A DNA stretch of 64,000 nucleotides from Flavobacterium xinjiangense (GTDB taxonomy: Bacteria; Bacteroidota; Bacteroidia; Flavobacteriales; Flavobacteriaceae): positions 1-64,000 of the forward strand of contig NZ_FRCL01000006.1 in the NCBI RefSeq assembly GCF_900142885.1, in the 5' to 3' direction. The notes beneath the pieces are model-generated. The model did no database searches. It had not been told where the DNA came from and saw only the letters and a program-made list of their open reading frames with translations. Shown one piece after another: positions 52,946-61,246 of this stretch. Every line of letters starts with the position of its first letter. Position 1 is the first letter of the stretch. Position numbers and translations under genes: made by a program.

Positions 52946-53088
52946 ATTTGATGGAGCGAAGATAGTTTTTTGTTTGGAAATTTGGAAATGGGATCGCTTG
53001 GAAATGGAGTAGGAAAAATGATATATTTGGTATAAATAAATTGTATTAGATAGCTGACTTTCATTGTGGATGAAAATTTAGAAAATAA

Positions 53089-53814
53089 ATGATTACAAAA
53101 ATGAAATTAATAACATGGAATTGCCAAGGTGCATTTAGAAAAAAAGCAAAATTTATTTTAACACTCAATCCTGATATTCTGGTTGTTCAAGAATGCGAAA
53201 GTCCAGAAAGATTAATTTTTCAAAATTCAACAATAAAAACAAATGATTTTTTATGGTTTGGAGATAACCAGAATAGAGGACTTGGAATATTTTCATTTGG
53301 AAATTTTAAATTTGAACTTCTAGAGCAGTACAACCCTGCATTTAAAATTGTGACACCAATTAAAGTAAGTAGTAAAGATAATTCATTTGTCCTTTTTGCA
53401 ATTTGGGCAAACAATACACAAGATAAAAACAATCAATATATCGAACAAGTTTGGAAAGCAATAAATCATTACGATGAAATTCTAAATAATGAGATGACTA
53501 TATTAACAGGAGATTTTAATAGTAATAAAATTTGGGATAGAAAACATCGAATTGGGAATCATTCAGAAGTTGTTGAGAAATTAGCGAAGAAAAATATCTT
53601 TAGTATTTATCATAATCATTATAATGAAGAACAAGGAAAAGAAACAAAACCAACATTTTACTTACAACGAAATAAAAATAAACCATATCATATAGATTAT
53701 TGTTTCGCATCAGAAAGTCTAATAGAAAAATTTAAAAATATAGAAATTGGGACTTATGAAAATTGGATTGAACATAGTGATCACGCACCGCTATCTGTAA
53801 AATTCGAACTTTAG
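53089..53814 (+). CDS. Endonuclease/exonuclease/phosphatase-family protein
   Basis: A 241-aa (or 237-aa) protein of the EEP fold. The motifs MKLITWNCQGA (first metal-binding strand), ILTGDFNSNKIWD and EHSDHAPLSVKF (catalytic His near the end) are clear. Family members cut DNA or RNA or hydrolyse phosphodiesters; the substrate here is unknown. Two possible starts are ATG 53089 and ATG 53101, and the shorter fits better because the conserved part begins immediately there. The gene is rather AT-rich and unconnected to its neighbours, so it may be a later addition, though that is weak evidence. Confidence 0.8.
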   Translation: MITKMKLITWNCQGAFRKKAKFILTLNPDILVVQECESPERLIFQNSTIKTNDFLWFGDNQNRGLGIFSFGNFKFELLEQYNPAFKIVTPIKVSSKDNSFVLFAIWANNTQDKNNQYIEQVWKAINHYDEILNNEMTILTGDFNSNKIWDRKHRIGNHSEVVEKLAKKNIFSIYHNHYNEEQGKETKPTFYLQRNKNKPYHIDYCFASESLIEKFKNIEIGTYENWIEHSDHAPLSVKFEL

Positions 53815-53920
53815 ATAAATACAAAAATGAATTCAGATTGCGACTCTCCAAAACCATATATTCACGATGTTTATTTATAAGCACTTCGAAAAAAATAATA
53901 AAAAATCCCTTCAAACACAA

Positions 53921-53928
53921 TATCTTCG
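53921..53928 (+). promoter_or_regulatory. Weak candidate -7 box, TATCTTCG
   Basis: One base from TAnnTTTG, 22 bases before the DUF1697 gene; the same octamer precedes porQ. Confidence 0.36.
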
Positions 53929-53949
53929 CAAAAATAAAATAGCTTAAAA

Positions 53950-54495
53950 ATGACAACTCATCTCGCATTGCTTCGTGGTATCAATGTTTCCGGTCACAGT
54001 ATGATAAAAATGGAGGCGCTAAAAACAACTTTGGAAGCCATTGGTTTTCAAAATGTGCAAACGTATATTCAATCAGGAAATGTTTTTGTGGATACCGAAG
54101 AAGAAAATGCTGCGGCTGTTGGTTTCAAAATCAAGCAGGAAATTTTCAAGGCTTTTGGTCATGAAGTGCCGGTTGTGGTTATTAGTTCCACGGATTTAGA
54201 AGCGTGTTTCAAGAATAATCCTTTCTTAAAGGAAAAGGATATCGATACGAAGAAGTTATATGTTGCGTTTATTTCGACTACGCTGCAAAGTACCAGTATG
54301 AATGATTTGAGAATTAGTCAGTTCAAACCCGATGAAGCCAGTATTGATGGCAGTAGAATTTTTATTAAATACGCAGTTGGAGCCGGAAAAACCAGATTTG
54401 ATCAAAAATACATCGAGAAAAAACTGAATGTTACCGCAACTATCCGAAACTGGAATACAGTAACGCAGTTGTTGAAAATGTATGCAGAGAGATAG
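53950..54495 (+). CDS. DUF1697 family protein
   Basis: A 181-aa cytoplasmic protein of the DUF1697 family, with the conserved start LALLRGINVSGHSMIKMEAL, QTYIQSGNVF and the C-terminal ATIRNWNTVTQL. No activity is established for the family. Single gene with no evident operon partner. Confidence 0.9.
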   Translation: MTTHLALLRGINVSGHSMIKMEALKTTLEAIGFQNVQTYIQSGNVFVDTEEENAAAVGFKIKQEIFKAFGHEVPVVVISSTDLEACFKNNPFLKEKDIDTKKLYVAFISTTLQSTSMNDLRISQFKPDEASIDGSRIFIKYAVGAGKTRFDQKYIEKKLNVTATIRNWNTVTQLLKMYAER

Positions 54496-54554
54496 AGAAT
54501 TATAAATGTACTATCCTTAAATATTTCTAATTCAGTTTTGCAAAAAATGCCTCC

Positions 54555-54977
54555 ATGAAACATCTTATTATTCTTATTGCTTTCCTAACTATTTTTAGTT
54601 CCTGTTCAAAGGATACTGGAGCTATCGATAGTACTGGTTATTATGGAAAATGGACTTTGGTAAAAATGTCAGGTTCTATGGCTAATTCGGAAACGACTGG
54701 TGCAGCAATGGAATGGCAAGAATTTTATTTGTTTAACAGGAACGGAACATTTACCAAAAGTAGAGATCGAAATGGGATTAAAACAACTATTTCCGGAACC
54801 TACACCACTGCAAATCATTTAGATGGAATTTATTTTGAATTAGTGTATCCCAATGACAGCGAACTTATAGGAAGTTGTTATGGAAATTTAAAAGAGGAAC
54901 TTTTTTTAATAGGAAATAATACTTTGTCAAGTACTTGGAAAAATTGCGATGGTCCCGGACTGGAATATAAAAAATAA
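54555..54977 (+). CDS. Lipocalin-like lipoprotein of unknown function
   Basis: A 140-aa exported protein with a lipoprotein signal (lipobox IFSSC) and a beta-rich body. The pattern GKWTLVKMSG near the start and FYLFNRNGTFTKSRD are typical of small lipocalin-like domains of Bacteroidota. No specific ligand can be named. Confidence 0.7.
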   Translation: MKHLIILIAFLTIFSSCSKDTGAIDSTGYYGKWTLVKMSGSMANSETTGAAMEWQEFYLFNRNGTFTKSRDRNGIKTTISGTYTTANHLDGIYFELVYPNDSELIGSCYGNLKEELFLIGNNTLSSTWKNCDGPGLEYKK

Positions 54978-55126
54978 AATATTGGTCACATAATCAGACG
55001 GGATCTAAAACCAAAAACAATCGTCCGACGAAAATGTTGGATGGTAGATACAAAATTAATTATATTTACTATTGATAATTAACTAGCAGTATTATGCTTA
55101 GTATTTTAATCCTAAACTGTAAATAG

Positions 55127-56611
55127 ATGACTTTTAGACTTTCTTTCCTCCTCACCGTTCTTTTTGTTTGTTCTTCGATTGCTCAAAACGGAACTCCAAC
55201 GGATTATTTATCCGCACAATTTCATAAAGACCGAAGAGAAGCTTTACGTAAAAAAATGCCTCAGAACAGTGTGGCAGTATTTTTTGGAAATCCTGTTCGC
55301 AATCGAGCGAATGATGTGGATTATGTATACCATCAAGATCCTGATTTTTATTACTTAACAGGATACAAAGAACCGAATTGTGTATTGGTTGTTTTTTCGA
55401 ATAATCAAACGAATAAAGACGGAAAAAGCTATAATGAAATGCTTTATGTTCAGGAAAAAAATCCAAAAGCAGAACAATGGACCGGAGTACGCTTAGGAAC
55501 CGAAGGCGCAAAGAAAGACTTAGGTTTTGAAGTCGCTTTGAATGGAAAAGATTTTCTGAATTCGGGTATTGATTATAAGAGTTTTAATACTGTTTTGTTT
55601 AAAGAATTTGAAAATGACAGCAGAAATTCCAAACGAGAAAAAGCGGATTTATATAAATTGACTGAAGCTTTTAAAACTCAAATTGGTTTCGATGTGAAAA
55701 CTGAAAAACAGGCTGATTCTAACGTGCAAAATGAAATTAGTCCGAAAAAAAGCATCGCTGTAAAAAAGGCAACTACCGATACGAAATCGATAACAACTTA
55801 CATGGCGAGTTTGCGCGAGAAAAAATCCAAGGAGGAAATGGTTTTGCTAACCAAAGCAGTTCGGATTTCGGCAATGGGGCAACGTGAAATTATGAAAGCA
55901 ATGCATCCAGGAATGTCTGAAAGTGAAATACAAGGCGTGCATGAATTTGTATATAGAAAATATGGAAGTGAGTTTGAAGGCTATCCGTCCATCGTGGGAG
56001 CCGGAAATAATGGATGTGTTTTACATTATATCGAAAATAGTAAAATGAAAGTGGAAAATGATTTGGTACTAATGGATCTTGGCGCGGAATATCACGGTTA
56101 TAGCGCCGATGTAACCCGAACTATTCCTGCTAATGGGAAATTCTCTACCGAGCAAAAACTGATTTATGATTTAGTTTATGATGCGCAAGAAGCAGGGATT
56201 GCCACTGTCAAAATAGGAAATGACTTTAGTGCACCTGATGTTGCTGCGCGAAAAGTAATCACTGATGGTTTAATGAAATTAGGAATTATTAAAACGGCGG
56301 ATGATTCACGAAAGTATTTCCCACATGGTACTTCACATCATATTGGTTTAGATGTTCATGATCCGGGTTTATACAATAATTTTGAGGAAAATATGGTGCT
56401 CACAGTAGAACCTGGAATCTATATTCCTACCGGAAGTGATTGTGATAAAAAATGGTGGGGAATCGCAGTACGAATTGAAGATGATATTTTGGTAACGGCA
56501 AACGGGCCAATGAATTTATCTGGAGAAGCACCAAGAAAATCAAACGAAATTGAAGCTCTTATGAAAGAAAAAAGTGTTTTTGATGGTTTAAATTTACCAA
56601 AACTAGATTAG
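55127..56611 (+). CDS. Secreted Xaa-Pro aminopeptidase (M24B, aminopeptidase P)
   Basis: A 494-aa peptidase removing N-terminal residues before proline. A signal peptide (~1-19, ending IAQ) is followed by the AMP-N domain (~30-170) and the M24 pita-bread domain. Metal ligands are visible: Asp in LMDLGAEYHGY and SADVTRT, His in PHGTSHHIGLDVHD, Glu in LTVEPGIYI and in VRIEDDI. It probably acts in the periplasm or outside the cell. Monocistronic with a downstream terminator. Confidence 0.93.
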   Translation: MTFRLSFLLTVLFVCSSIAQNGTPTDYLSAQFHKDRREALRKKMPQNSVAVFFGNPVRNRANDVDYVYHQDPDFYYLTGYKEPNCVLVVFSNNQTNKDGKSYNEMLYVQEKNPKAEQWTGVRLGTEGAKKDLGFEVALNGKDFLNSGIDYKSFNTVLFKEFENDSRNSKREKADLYKLTEAFKTQIGFDVKTEKQADSNVQNEISPKKSIAVKKATTDTKSITTYMASLREKKSKEEMVLLTKAVRISAMGQREIMKAMHPGMSESEIQGVHEFVYRKYGSEFEGYPSIVGAGNNGCVLHYIENSKMKVENDLVLMDLGAEYHGYSADVTRTIPANGKFSTEQKLIYDLVYDAQEAGIATVKIGNDFSAPDVAARKVITDGLMKLGIIKTADDSRKYFPHGTSHHIGLDVHDPGLYNNFEENMVLTVEPGIYIPTGSDCDKKWWGIAVRIEDDILVTANGPMNLSGEAPRKSNEIEALMKEKSVFDGLNLPKLD

Positions 56612-56640
56612 AACCTTCTTTAGGATTATCCATAAAAAAT

Positions 56641-56676
56641 AAAAACTCCGTTGTCTCAGGACATCGGAGTTTTTTA
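56641..56676 (+). terminator. Terminator between the aminopeptidase P gene and the Dph6-like gene
   Basis: The stem AAAAACTCCG (56641-56650) pairs with CGGAGTTTTT (56665-56674), with four further inner pairs and a T-run. It serves the convergent gene pair. Confidence 0.82.
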
Positions 56677-56683
56677 TTGAAAA

Positions 56684-57421
56684 TTATTTAGCTATTAAAT
56701 CACAATACCAAAATCCAAAATCATACGCATCGGAAGCACTCGTATCACAAGCGGTATTCGATGAATCTTGTTCTTTTGGTTTTTCGTATTTTCGGTATAC
56801 GATTTCACCAATTTCAAAATCTATGGGTTTAGAAAAAATGGGGCCATCGAAAGTGAAGGTGTGAAACTCACCGTTTTCGCCACAAACATCTACGTTTTCA
56901 GGTAAATCGTTGATAAAATCCTGGTCTATAACGCGACCCACAAAGCTTTTATCTAAAAAGCGTTCGTTGACGCAAACGACAATAGTTTTAAATCCTAAAC
57001 TAATAAATTCTTGAATCAAATCTTGAGTTGGAATTTTCCAAAGCGGAAAAACACCTTCAAAACCTATTTCGGCTAGTTTGTCTTGTCTGTATTTTCGCAA
57101 ATCTTCCAGAAATATATCTCCAAAAATAGAATGCGTTACACCTTGGTCTTTTAGTTTTGCCAATGTTTCCTGCATGACTTTTTCATAGACTTCCATTGTA
57201 GGCATTTCGGGAATTTGCATAATTTCAAGTGGTAACCCAATACTTTGGGATTGTTGTTGCAATAATTCTACCCGAACGCCGTGCATGGAAATGCGTTGAA
57301 ATTGTTGATTTACACTCGTAAGCAAACAGCTTATTTCAAATTCGGGATTTTGTAATGTTTTGTATAGGGCAAGGGCAGAATCTTTTCCGCTGCTCCAATT
57401 AAATAGGGCTTTCTTTTTCAA
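56684..57421 (-). CDS. Dph6-like ATP-pyrophosphatase (diphthine-ammonia ligase family)
   Basis: A 245-aa protein with the N-type PP-loop FNWSSGKDSALALY at the start and conserved FGDIFLEDLRKYR, FPLWKIPT and ENGEFHTF further on. The family makes amide bonds using ATP; eukaryotic and archaeal members finish diphthamide, but bacteria lack that modification, so the bacterial substrate is unknown. The C-terminal ~15 residues are not conserved. Divergent from the M1 aminopeptidase gene. Confidence 0.88.
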   Translation of the reverse strand: MKKKALFNWSSGKDSALALYKTLQNPEFEISCLLTSVNQQFQRISMHGVRVELLQQQSQSIGLPLEIMQIPEMPTMEVYEKVMQETLAKLKDQGVTHSIFGDIFLEDLRKYRQDKLAEIGFEGVFPLWKIPTQDLIQEFISLGFKTIVVCVNERFLDKSFVGRVIDQDFINDLPENVDVCGENGEFHTFTFDGPIFSKPIDFEIGEIVYRKYEKPKEQDSSNTACDTSASDAYDFGFWYCDLIAK

Positions 57422-57489
57422 TGGGATTTTCTTGAGGTTTTCTGCGGGTAAACTTACAAAATTTATAATATTAGTTTGGTAAACCTTTG

Positions 57490-57497
57490 TAACTTTG
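57490..57497 (+). promoter_or_regulatory. Candidate -7 box, TAACTTTG
   Basis: This matches TAnnTTTG and lies 28 bases before the M1 aminopeptidase ATG. A TTTG 11 bases upstream is closer than usual for a -33 box. Confidence 0.38.
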
Positions 57498-57525
57498 GAA
57501 ATCTCAGTTTTAACCTTTGGAATCC

Positions 57526-59589
57526 ATGAAATACTTTTTCCTCTTACTATCTGCCATTGTATTCGCCCAACAAACCAAATCTGTCGATTTTAAATCGGTT
57601 CGTGGACAAATAACAATTAATCCTCAAGATAAATCGGTTAAAGGGGCGGTTAGTTATTGGTTTGATGTATTAATACCAGTAGATACAATTAAAATCGATG
57701 CTCAAAATATGAATTTTACTGATGTAGAATTGAATCAGAAAGAAATCCACTTCACTACTGATGGAAAGCAAATTTTACTGATTTCAGCTTTTAAAAAAGG
57801 GACCAATAACATTAGTTTTAATTATGTTGCTAAACCTAAGCAAGCGATGTATTTTGTAGGTTCTGAGGATAATGATAATGTACAAATCTGGACGCAGGGT
57901 CAAGGAAAAAACACCAGTAATTGGTTTCCGAGTTTTGATGATGTCAATGAGAAATTGATTTTTAATCTGGAAGTCGTTGTGGATTCCAAGTACCAAGTAA
58001 TTTCTAACGGAATCTTAAAAAGCAAAGTGGATAACAATTCGATGACGTATTGGAGTTTCAACATGCAAAAACCAATGAGTTCTTATTTATTAATGCTTGC
58101 CATTGGGAAATTTGAAAAACAAACGCAGCAATCAAACTCGGGAATTCCATTAGAAATGTACTATGACTCCAAAGACAAATTTAAATTTGAACCCACGTAT
58201 CGATATTCAAAGCGGCTATTCGATTTTTTGGAAAAGGAAATAGGAGTGAGGTATCCTTGGGGAATTTATAAACAAGCTCCCGTCCGAGAATTTTTATATG
58301 CAGGAATGGAAAATACTTCGGCAACATTATTCGCCACCCGGTATCTTGTAGATTCTACAGGTTTTGAAGATAGAAGCTATACGAATGTCAATGCACATGA
58401 ATTGGCGCATCAGTGGTTTGGAAATCTTGTCACTGCCGAAAGTGGAAAACACCATTGGCTTCAGGAAGGATTTGCAACCTATTATGCGTTACTGGCTGAG
58501 AAGGAAATTTATGGCGAAGATTATTTTTATTCCAAATTATATGAATCGGAACAACAATTAAAGTTTGCTTCTAGAACCGACACTATTCCTGTTTTGAATG
58601 CCAAAGCGAGTTCGTTGACTTTCTATCAAAAAGGCGCTTGGGCACTTTTTGTTTTACACGAGGCAATAGGAGATAAGGCTTTTAAAACAGCGGTAAAATG
58701 TTATTTGAAAAAACATTCGTTTCAAACGGTAAATACACAAGATTTCTTTGCTGAAATTAAAAAAGTGTCTGATTATGATTTAGATAATTTTAGTAAAGTA
58801 TGGCTTGAAACAAGTGTATTTAATACACAACAGGCTAATATTTTATTAAATAAAAATAAATCAATTCAAATTTTATTTGAAGTAGAAAAATTAAAAAATA
58901 AACCCTTATCTGCAAAAGAAAATTTTTTCGCGAAAACACTACAATCCGATGTTTATTTTTCAGTGAAAGAAGCGATTGTCAACCAATTAAAACAAGAAAA
59001 ATTGGAAGATAAAGGAGCTCTTTTAAGCTTGGCTTTGGCTTCTAAAAATGTACAAGTTCGTCAAGCGGTCGCGGCATCAATGAATGAAATTCCGGAAGGT
59101 TTCAGAGCACAATACGAAACTTTACTCGATGATAAATCGTATCAGACGCAAGAAATAGCGTTGTATAATTTATGGAATAATTTTCCGAAACAACAATCCC
59201 ATTATTTGGATAAATCAAAAGATTGGGTTGGTTTTAGTGATTATAACCTGCGAACATTATGGTTGTCACTGGCATTGTCTACATCCAATTATTCGACAAA
59301 TAAAGAACAGTTAATAGGTGAATTAATTAATTATTCATCGGGAAATTATGAAGCAACTATTCGTCAAGATGCTTTAGAGAAACTACTTGCTTTTAATATA
59401 ATCAATGATCAAGTATTGCAAAATTTGGTCAGCGCAACCACGCATCATATGTGGCAATTTTCGAAATTTGGAAGGGATAATATCAGGAAACTGCTTAAAA
59501 ATAAGGAAATGAGCGTTTCTTTTGAAAGAATTCTGCCTAATTTAAATGAAAGCGAGCAATTTCAATTGAATCGATTATTGAAAGAATAG
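57526..59589 (+). CDS. M1 family metallo-aminopeptidase, exported
   Basis: A 687-aa zinc aminopeptidase. A signal peptide (~1-16, ending FAQQ) is followed by the N-terminal beta domain and the catalytic domain with the AGMEN exopeptidase motif and HELAH (His291) then WLQEGFATYYALLAE supplying the third ligand Glu. A long C-terminal alpha-helical (HEAT-like) part follows. It removes N-terminal residues from peptides outside the cytoplasm. ATG 57526 is chosen over TTG 57517, since the former begins the signal peptide directly. Confidence 0.92.
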   Translation: MKYFFLLLSAIVFAQQTKSVDFKSVRGQITINPQDKSVKGAVSYWFDVLIPVDTIKIDAQNMNFTDVELNQKEIHFTTDGKQILLISAFKKGTNNISFNYVAKPKQAMYFVGSEDNDNVQIWTQGQGKNTSNWFPSFDDVNEKLIFNLEVVVDSKYQVISNGILKSKVDNNSMTYWSFNMQKPMSSYLLMLAIGKFEKQTQQSNSGIPLEMYYDSKDKFKFEPTYRYSKRLFDFLEKEIGVRYPWGIYKQAPVREFLYAGMENTSATLFATRYLVDSTGFEDRSYTNVNAHELAHQWFGNLVTAESGKHHWLQEGFATYYALLAEKEIYGEDYFYSKLYESEQQLKFASRTDTIPVLNAKASSLTFYQKGAWALFVLHEAIGDKAFKTAVKCYLKKHSFQTVNTQDFFAEIKKVSDYDLDNFSKVWLETSVFNTQQANILLNKNKSIQILFEVEKLKNKPLSAKENFFAKTLQSDVYFSVKEAIVNQLKQEKLEDKGALLSLALASKNVQVRQAVAASMNEIPEGFRAQYETLLDDKSYQTQEIALYNLWNNFPKQQSHYLDKSKDWVGFSDYNLRTLWLSLALSTSNYSTNKEQLIGELINYSSGNYEATIRQDALEKLLAFNIINDQVLQNLVSATTHHMWQFSKFGRDNIRKLLKNKEMSVSFERILPNLNESEQFQLNRLLKE

Positions 59590-59625
59590 CAATTAAACAT
59601 AGAATTTTGGGCGCTATTTTTTAAA

Positions 59626-59693
59626 CTTAAATGAACTTATATTCCTTAAATGTTTGGATTTTTTACCGTATCAGGAATATAAGTTCATTTAAG
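59626..59693. repeat. Long perfect inverted repeat between convergent genes
   Basis: Twenty-one-base arms at 59626-59646 and 59673-59693 are perfect reverse complements (left arm begins CTTAAATGAACTTATATT), separated by 26 bases. A T-run lies within the loop, not after the stem. It lies between the M1 peptidase gene and the bottom-strand conserved gene, so it may serve as a bidirectional terminator. A copy of one arm recurs at 50725-50746, so the element is also dispersed. Confidence 0.8.
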
Positions 59694-59708
59694 AATATTA
59701 ATGATATT

Positions 59709-60230
59709 CTACCACAATTGCCCCACTTCGTTTTTGATATAAGCCAAAGCCGCATTACTTGGAGATTGTTTTTCCATTAAATCATTCAAAAGCACTTCAC
59801 GCAATTTGTCAGCACTATCCACACGGTCACTCATATTTGCCTTACGGATCATTTGAATGGTAGCATTTTTGGCTGTTACAATAATCGTCCAGCATTCATC
59901 TGACATGTATATTTGTTGCGTCAAATTATGTTCAAATTCCTGTTCGATTTGTGCAATTATAAGATTTTCATAATCGTTTTTATCCTGTGAAAGAGGCGCT
60001 ATTCGAATCAATAATTTGGTAGGATTGATACGCTCAACATATAAAGTCATACGTTCGAATGCTTGCAAGCGTAAGGGCAAAGCGTTTTTTTGAGCCTCTT
60101 TGTTTAACAAATAACGGCGTCTTCCTTCTTCGTTTTTGGTATGGAGATCAAAAAAATAATAGGCAACAAGTCCTGTGACAACTGCCGGCAAAGTATAACT
60201 TAGTAATTCTATGATTGGTAATGATTCCAT
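59709..60230 (-). CDS. Conserved membrane-anchored protein of unknown function
   Basis: A 173-aa protein with one membrane segment near the N-terminus (~8-27, LLSYTLPAVVTGLVAYYFF), then a positively charged RRRYLLNKEAQK stretch and a soluble ~130-aa domain beginning LPLRLQAFERMTLYVERINP. The pattern looks like a conserved Bacteroidota family without assigned role. No catalytic motif is seen. It shares a 130-base divergent region with the TauE/SafE gene. Confidence 0.8.
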   Translation of the reverse strand: MESLPIIELLSYTLPAVVTGLVAYYFFDLHTKNEEGRRRYLLNKEAQKNALPLRLQAFERMTLYVERINPTKLLIRIAPLSQDKNDYENLIIAQIEQEFEHNLTQQIYMSDECWTIIVTAKNATIQMIRKANMSDRVDSADKLREVLLNDLMEKQSPSNAALAYIKNEVGQLW

Positions 60231-60360
60231 TTTTCTTTAAAGATTTAGTAAAGCAAAAATATACTTTTTTGAACACAAAACAACTTGATTTTATTAGCAA
60301 TAAATCAATTCGAATAGTATTTTTACCATTTGGACCTAAAATTAAATATCGACAATTACA

Positions 60361-61128
60361 ATGGAAACATACGTATTGGTTTTACTTTGTTTAGCCGCTT
60401 TTGCCGCAGGATTTATAGATGCTATTGTAGGCGGCGGCGGACTGATACAAACGCCTATGGGATTGATATTATTACCTAATTTACCAGTTTCAACAGTTAT
60501 TGGAACTCTGAAAGTTCCTGCTTTTAGCGGTACTTCATTTGCAGCCTATCAATATCTTAAAAAATTAGATATGAACTGGAAATTGCTAGGAATTATGATG
60601 CTTTTGGCTTTTCCTTCAGCATTTTTAGGTTCTACATTATTGACGTATGTAAGTAATGATTTTATGAAACCGCTATTATTGGTTGTGCTTTCATTTTTAG
60701 TTGTTTATACCTACGCAAAAAAGAATTTTGGGCAACATATTGCAAAAACTCATTCTCCCAGAACTCAAATCTTAAATGCGATTGGAATCAGTTTTATAGT
60801 GGGCTTGTACGATGGATTTATTGGTCCGGGAACAGGCAGCTTTTTGGTGGTTGCTTTTATATCCATTATGGGATTCGATTTTTTGCATGCTTCCGCAAAT
60901 GCTATAATGGTGAATCTTTCGACTAACTTTGGTTCCATTTGCCTGTTTATTTTGAAAGGTAAAATTATTTGGGCAATAGCAATACCGATGGCTGGTAGCA
61001 ATGCTTTCGGAGGCTGGCTAGGGGCTAAATTAGCTATAAACAAAGGAAATAGTTTCATTCGGATTTTCTTTTTGGTAGTTGTAATCGGTACATTAATCCG
61101 TTTTGCTTATGATGTATTTTTTAAATAA
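60361..61128 (+). CDS. TauE/SafE family permease (sulfite/anion exporter type)
   Basis: A 255-aa polytopic membrane protein of the TauE/SafE (DUF81) family. It has the diagnostic FAAGFIDAIVGGGGLIQTP in the first half and the second-repeat GLYDGFIGPGTGSFL, with about eight hydrophobic segments. The family exports sulfite, sulfoacetate or related small anions, but the substrate here is not clear. It is monocistronic or leads into uvrD-like pcrA, from which it is separated by 118 bases that include a separate -7 box. Confidence 0.9.
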   Translation: METYVLVLLCLAAFAAGFIDAIVGGGGLIQTPMGLILLPNLPVSTVIGTLKVPAFSGTSFAAYQYLKKLDMNWKLLGIMMLLAFPSAFLGSTLLTYVSNDFMKPLLLVVLSFLVVYTYAKKNFGQHIAKTHSPRTQILNAIGISFIVGLYDGFIGPGTGSFLVVAFISIMGFDFLHASANAIMVNLSTNFGSICLFILKGKIIWAIAIPMAGSNAFGGWLGAKLAINKGNSFIRIFFLVVVIGTLIRFAYDVFFK

Positions 61129-61215
61129 TAAATACAGAACATCTTATTAAAAACAATTGCAAAATGAATTAGTCAATTGTTGTTTTTTGGTACTTAAAAC
61201 CTCATTCAAAATCGC

Positions 61216-61223
61216 TATTTTTG
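61216..61223 (+). promoter_or_regulatory. Candidate -7 box, TATTTTTG
   Basis: An exact TAnnTTTG match, 23 bases before the helicase ATG. A TTTG at 61186-61189 is 26 bases upstream, slightly far for -33. Confidence 0.48.
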
Positions 61224-61246
61224 CATAATATAATTTAAAAATTTCC

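Noticed and set aside
52970..53012. TTGGAAAT repeated three times before the EEP-family gene
   Set aside because: Short and irregularly spaced; too little to separate from chance in AT-rich DNA.
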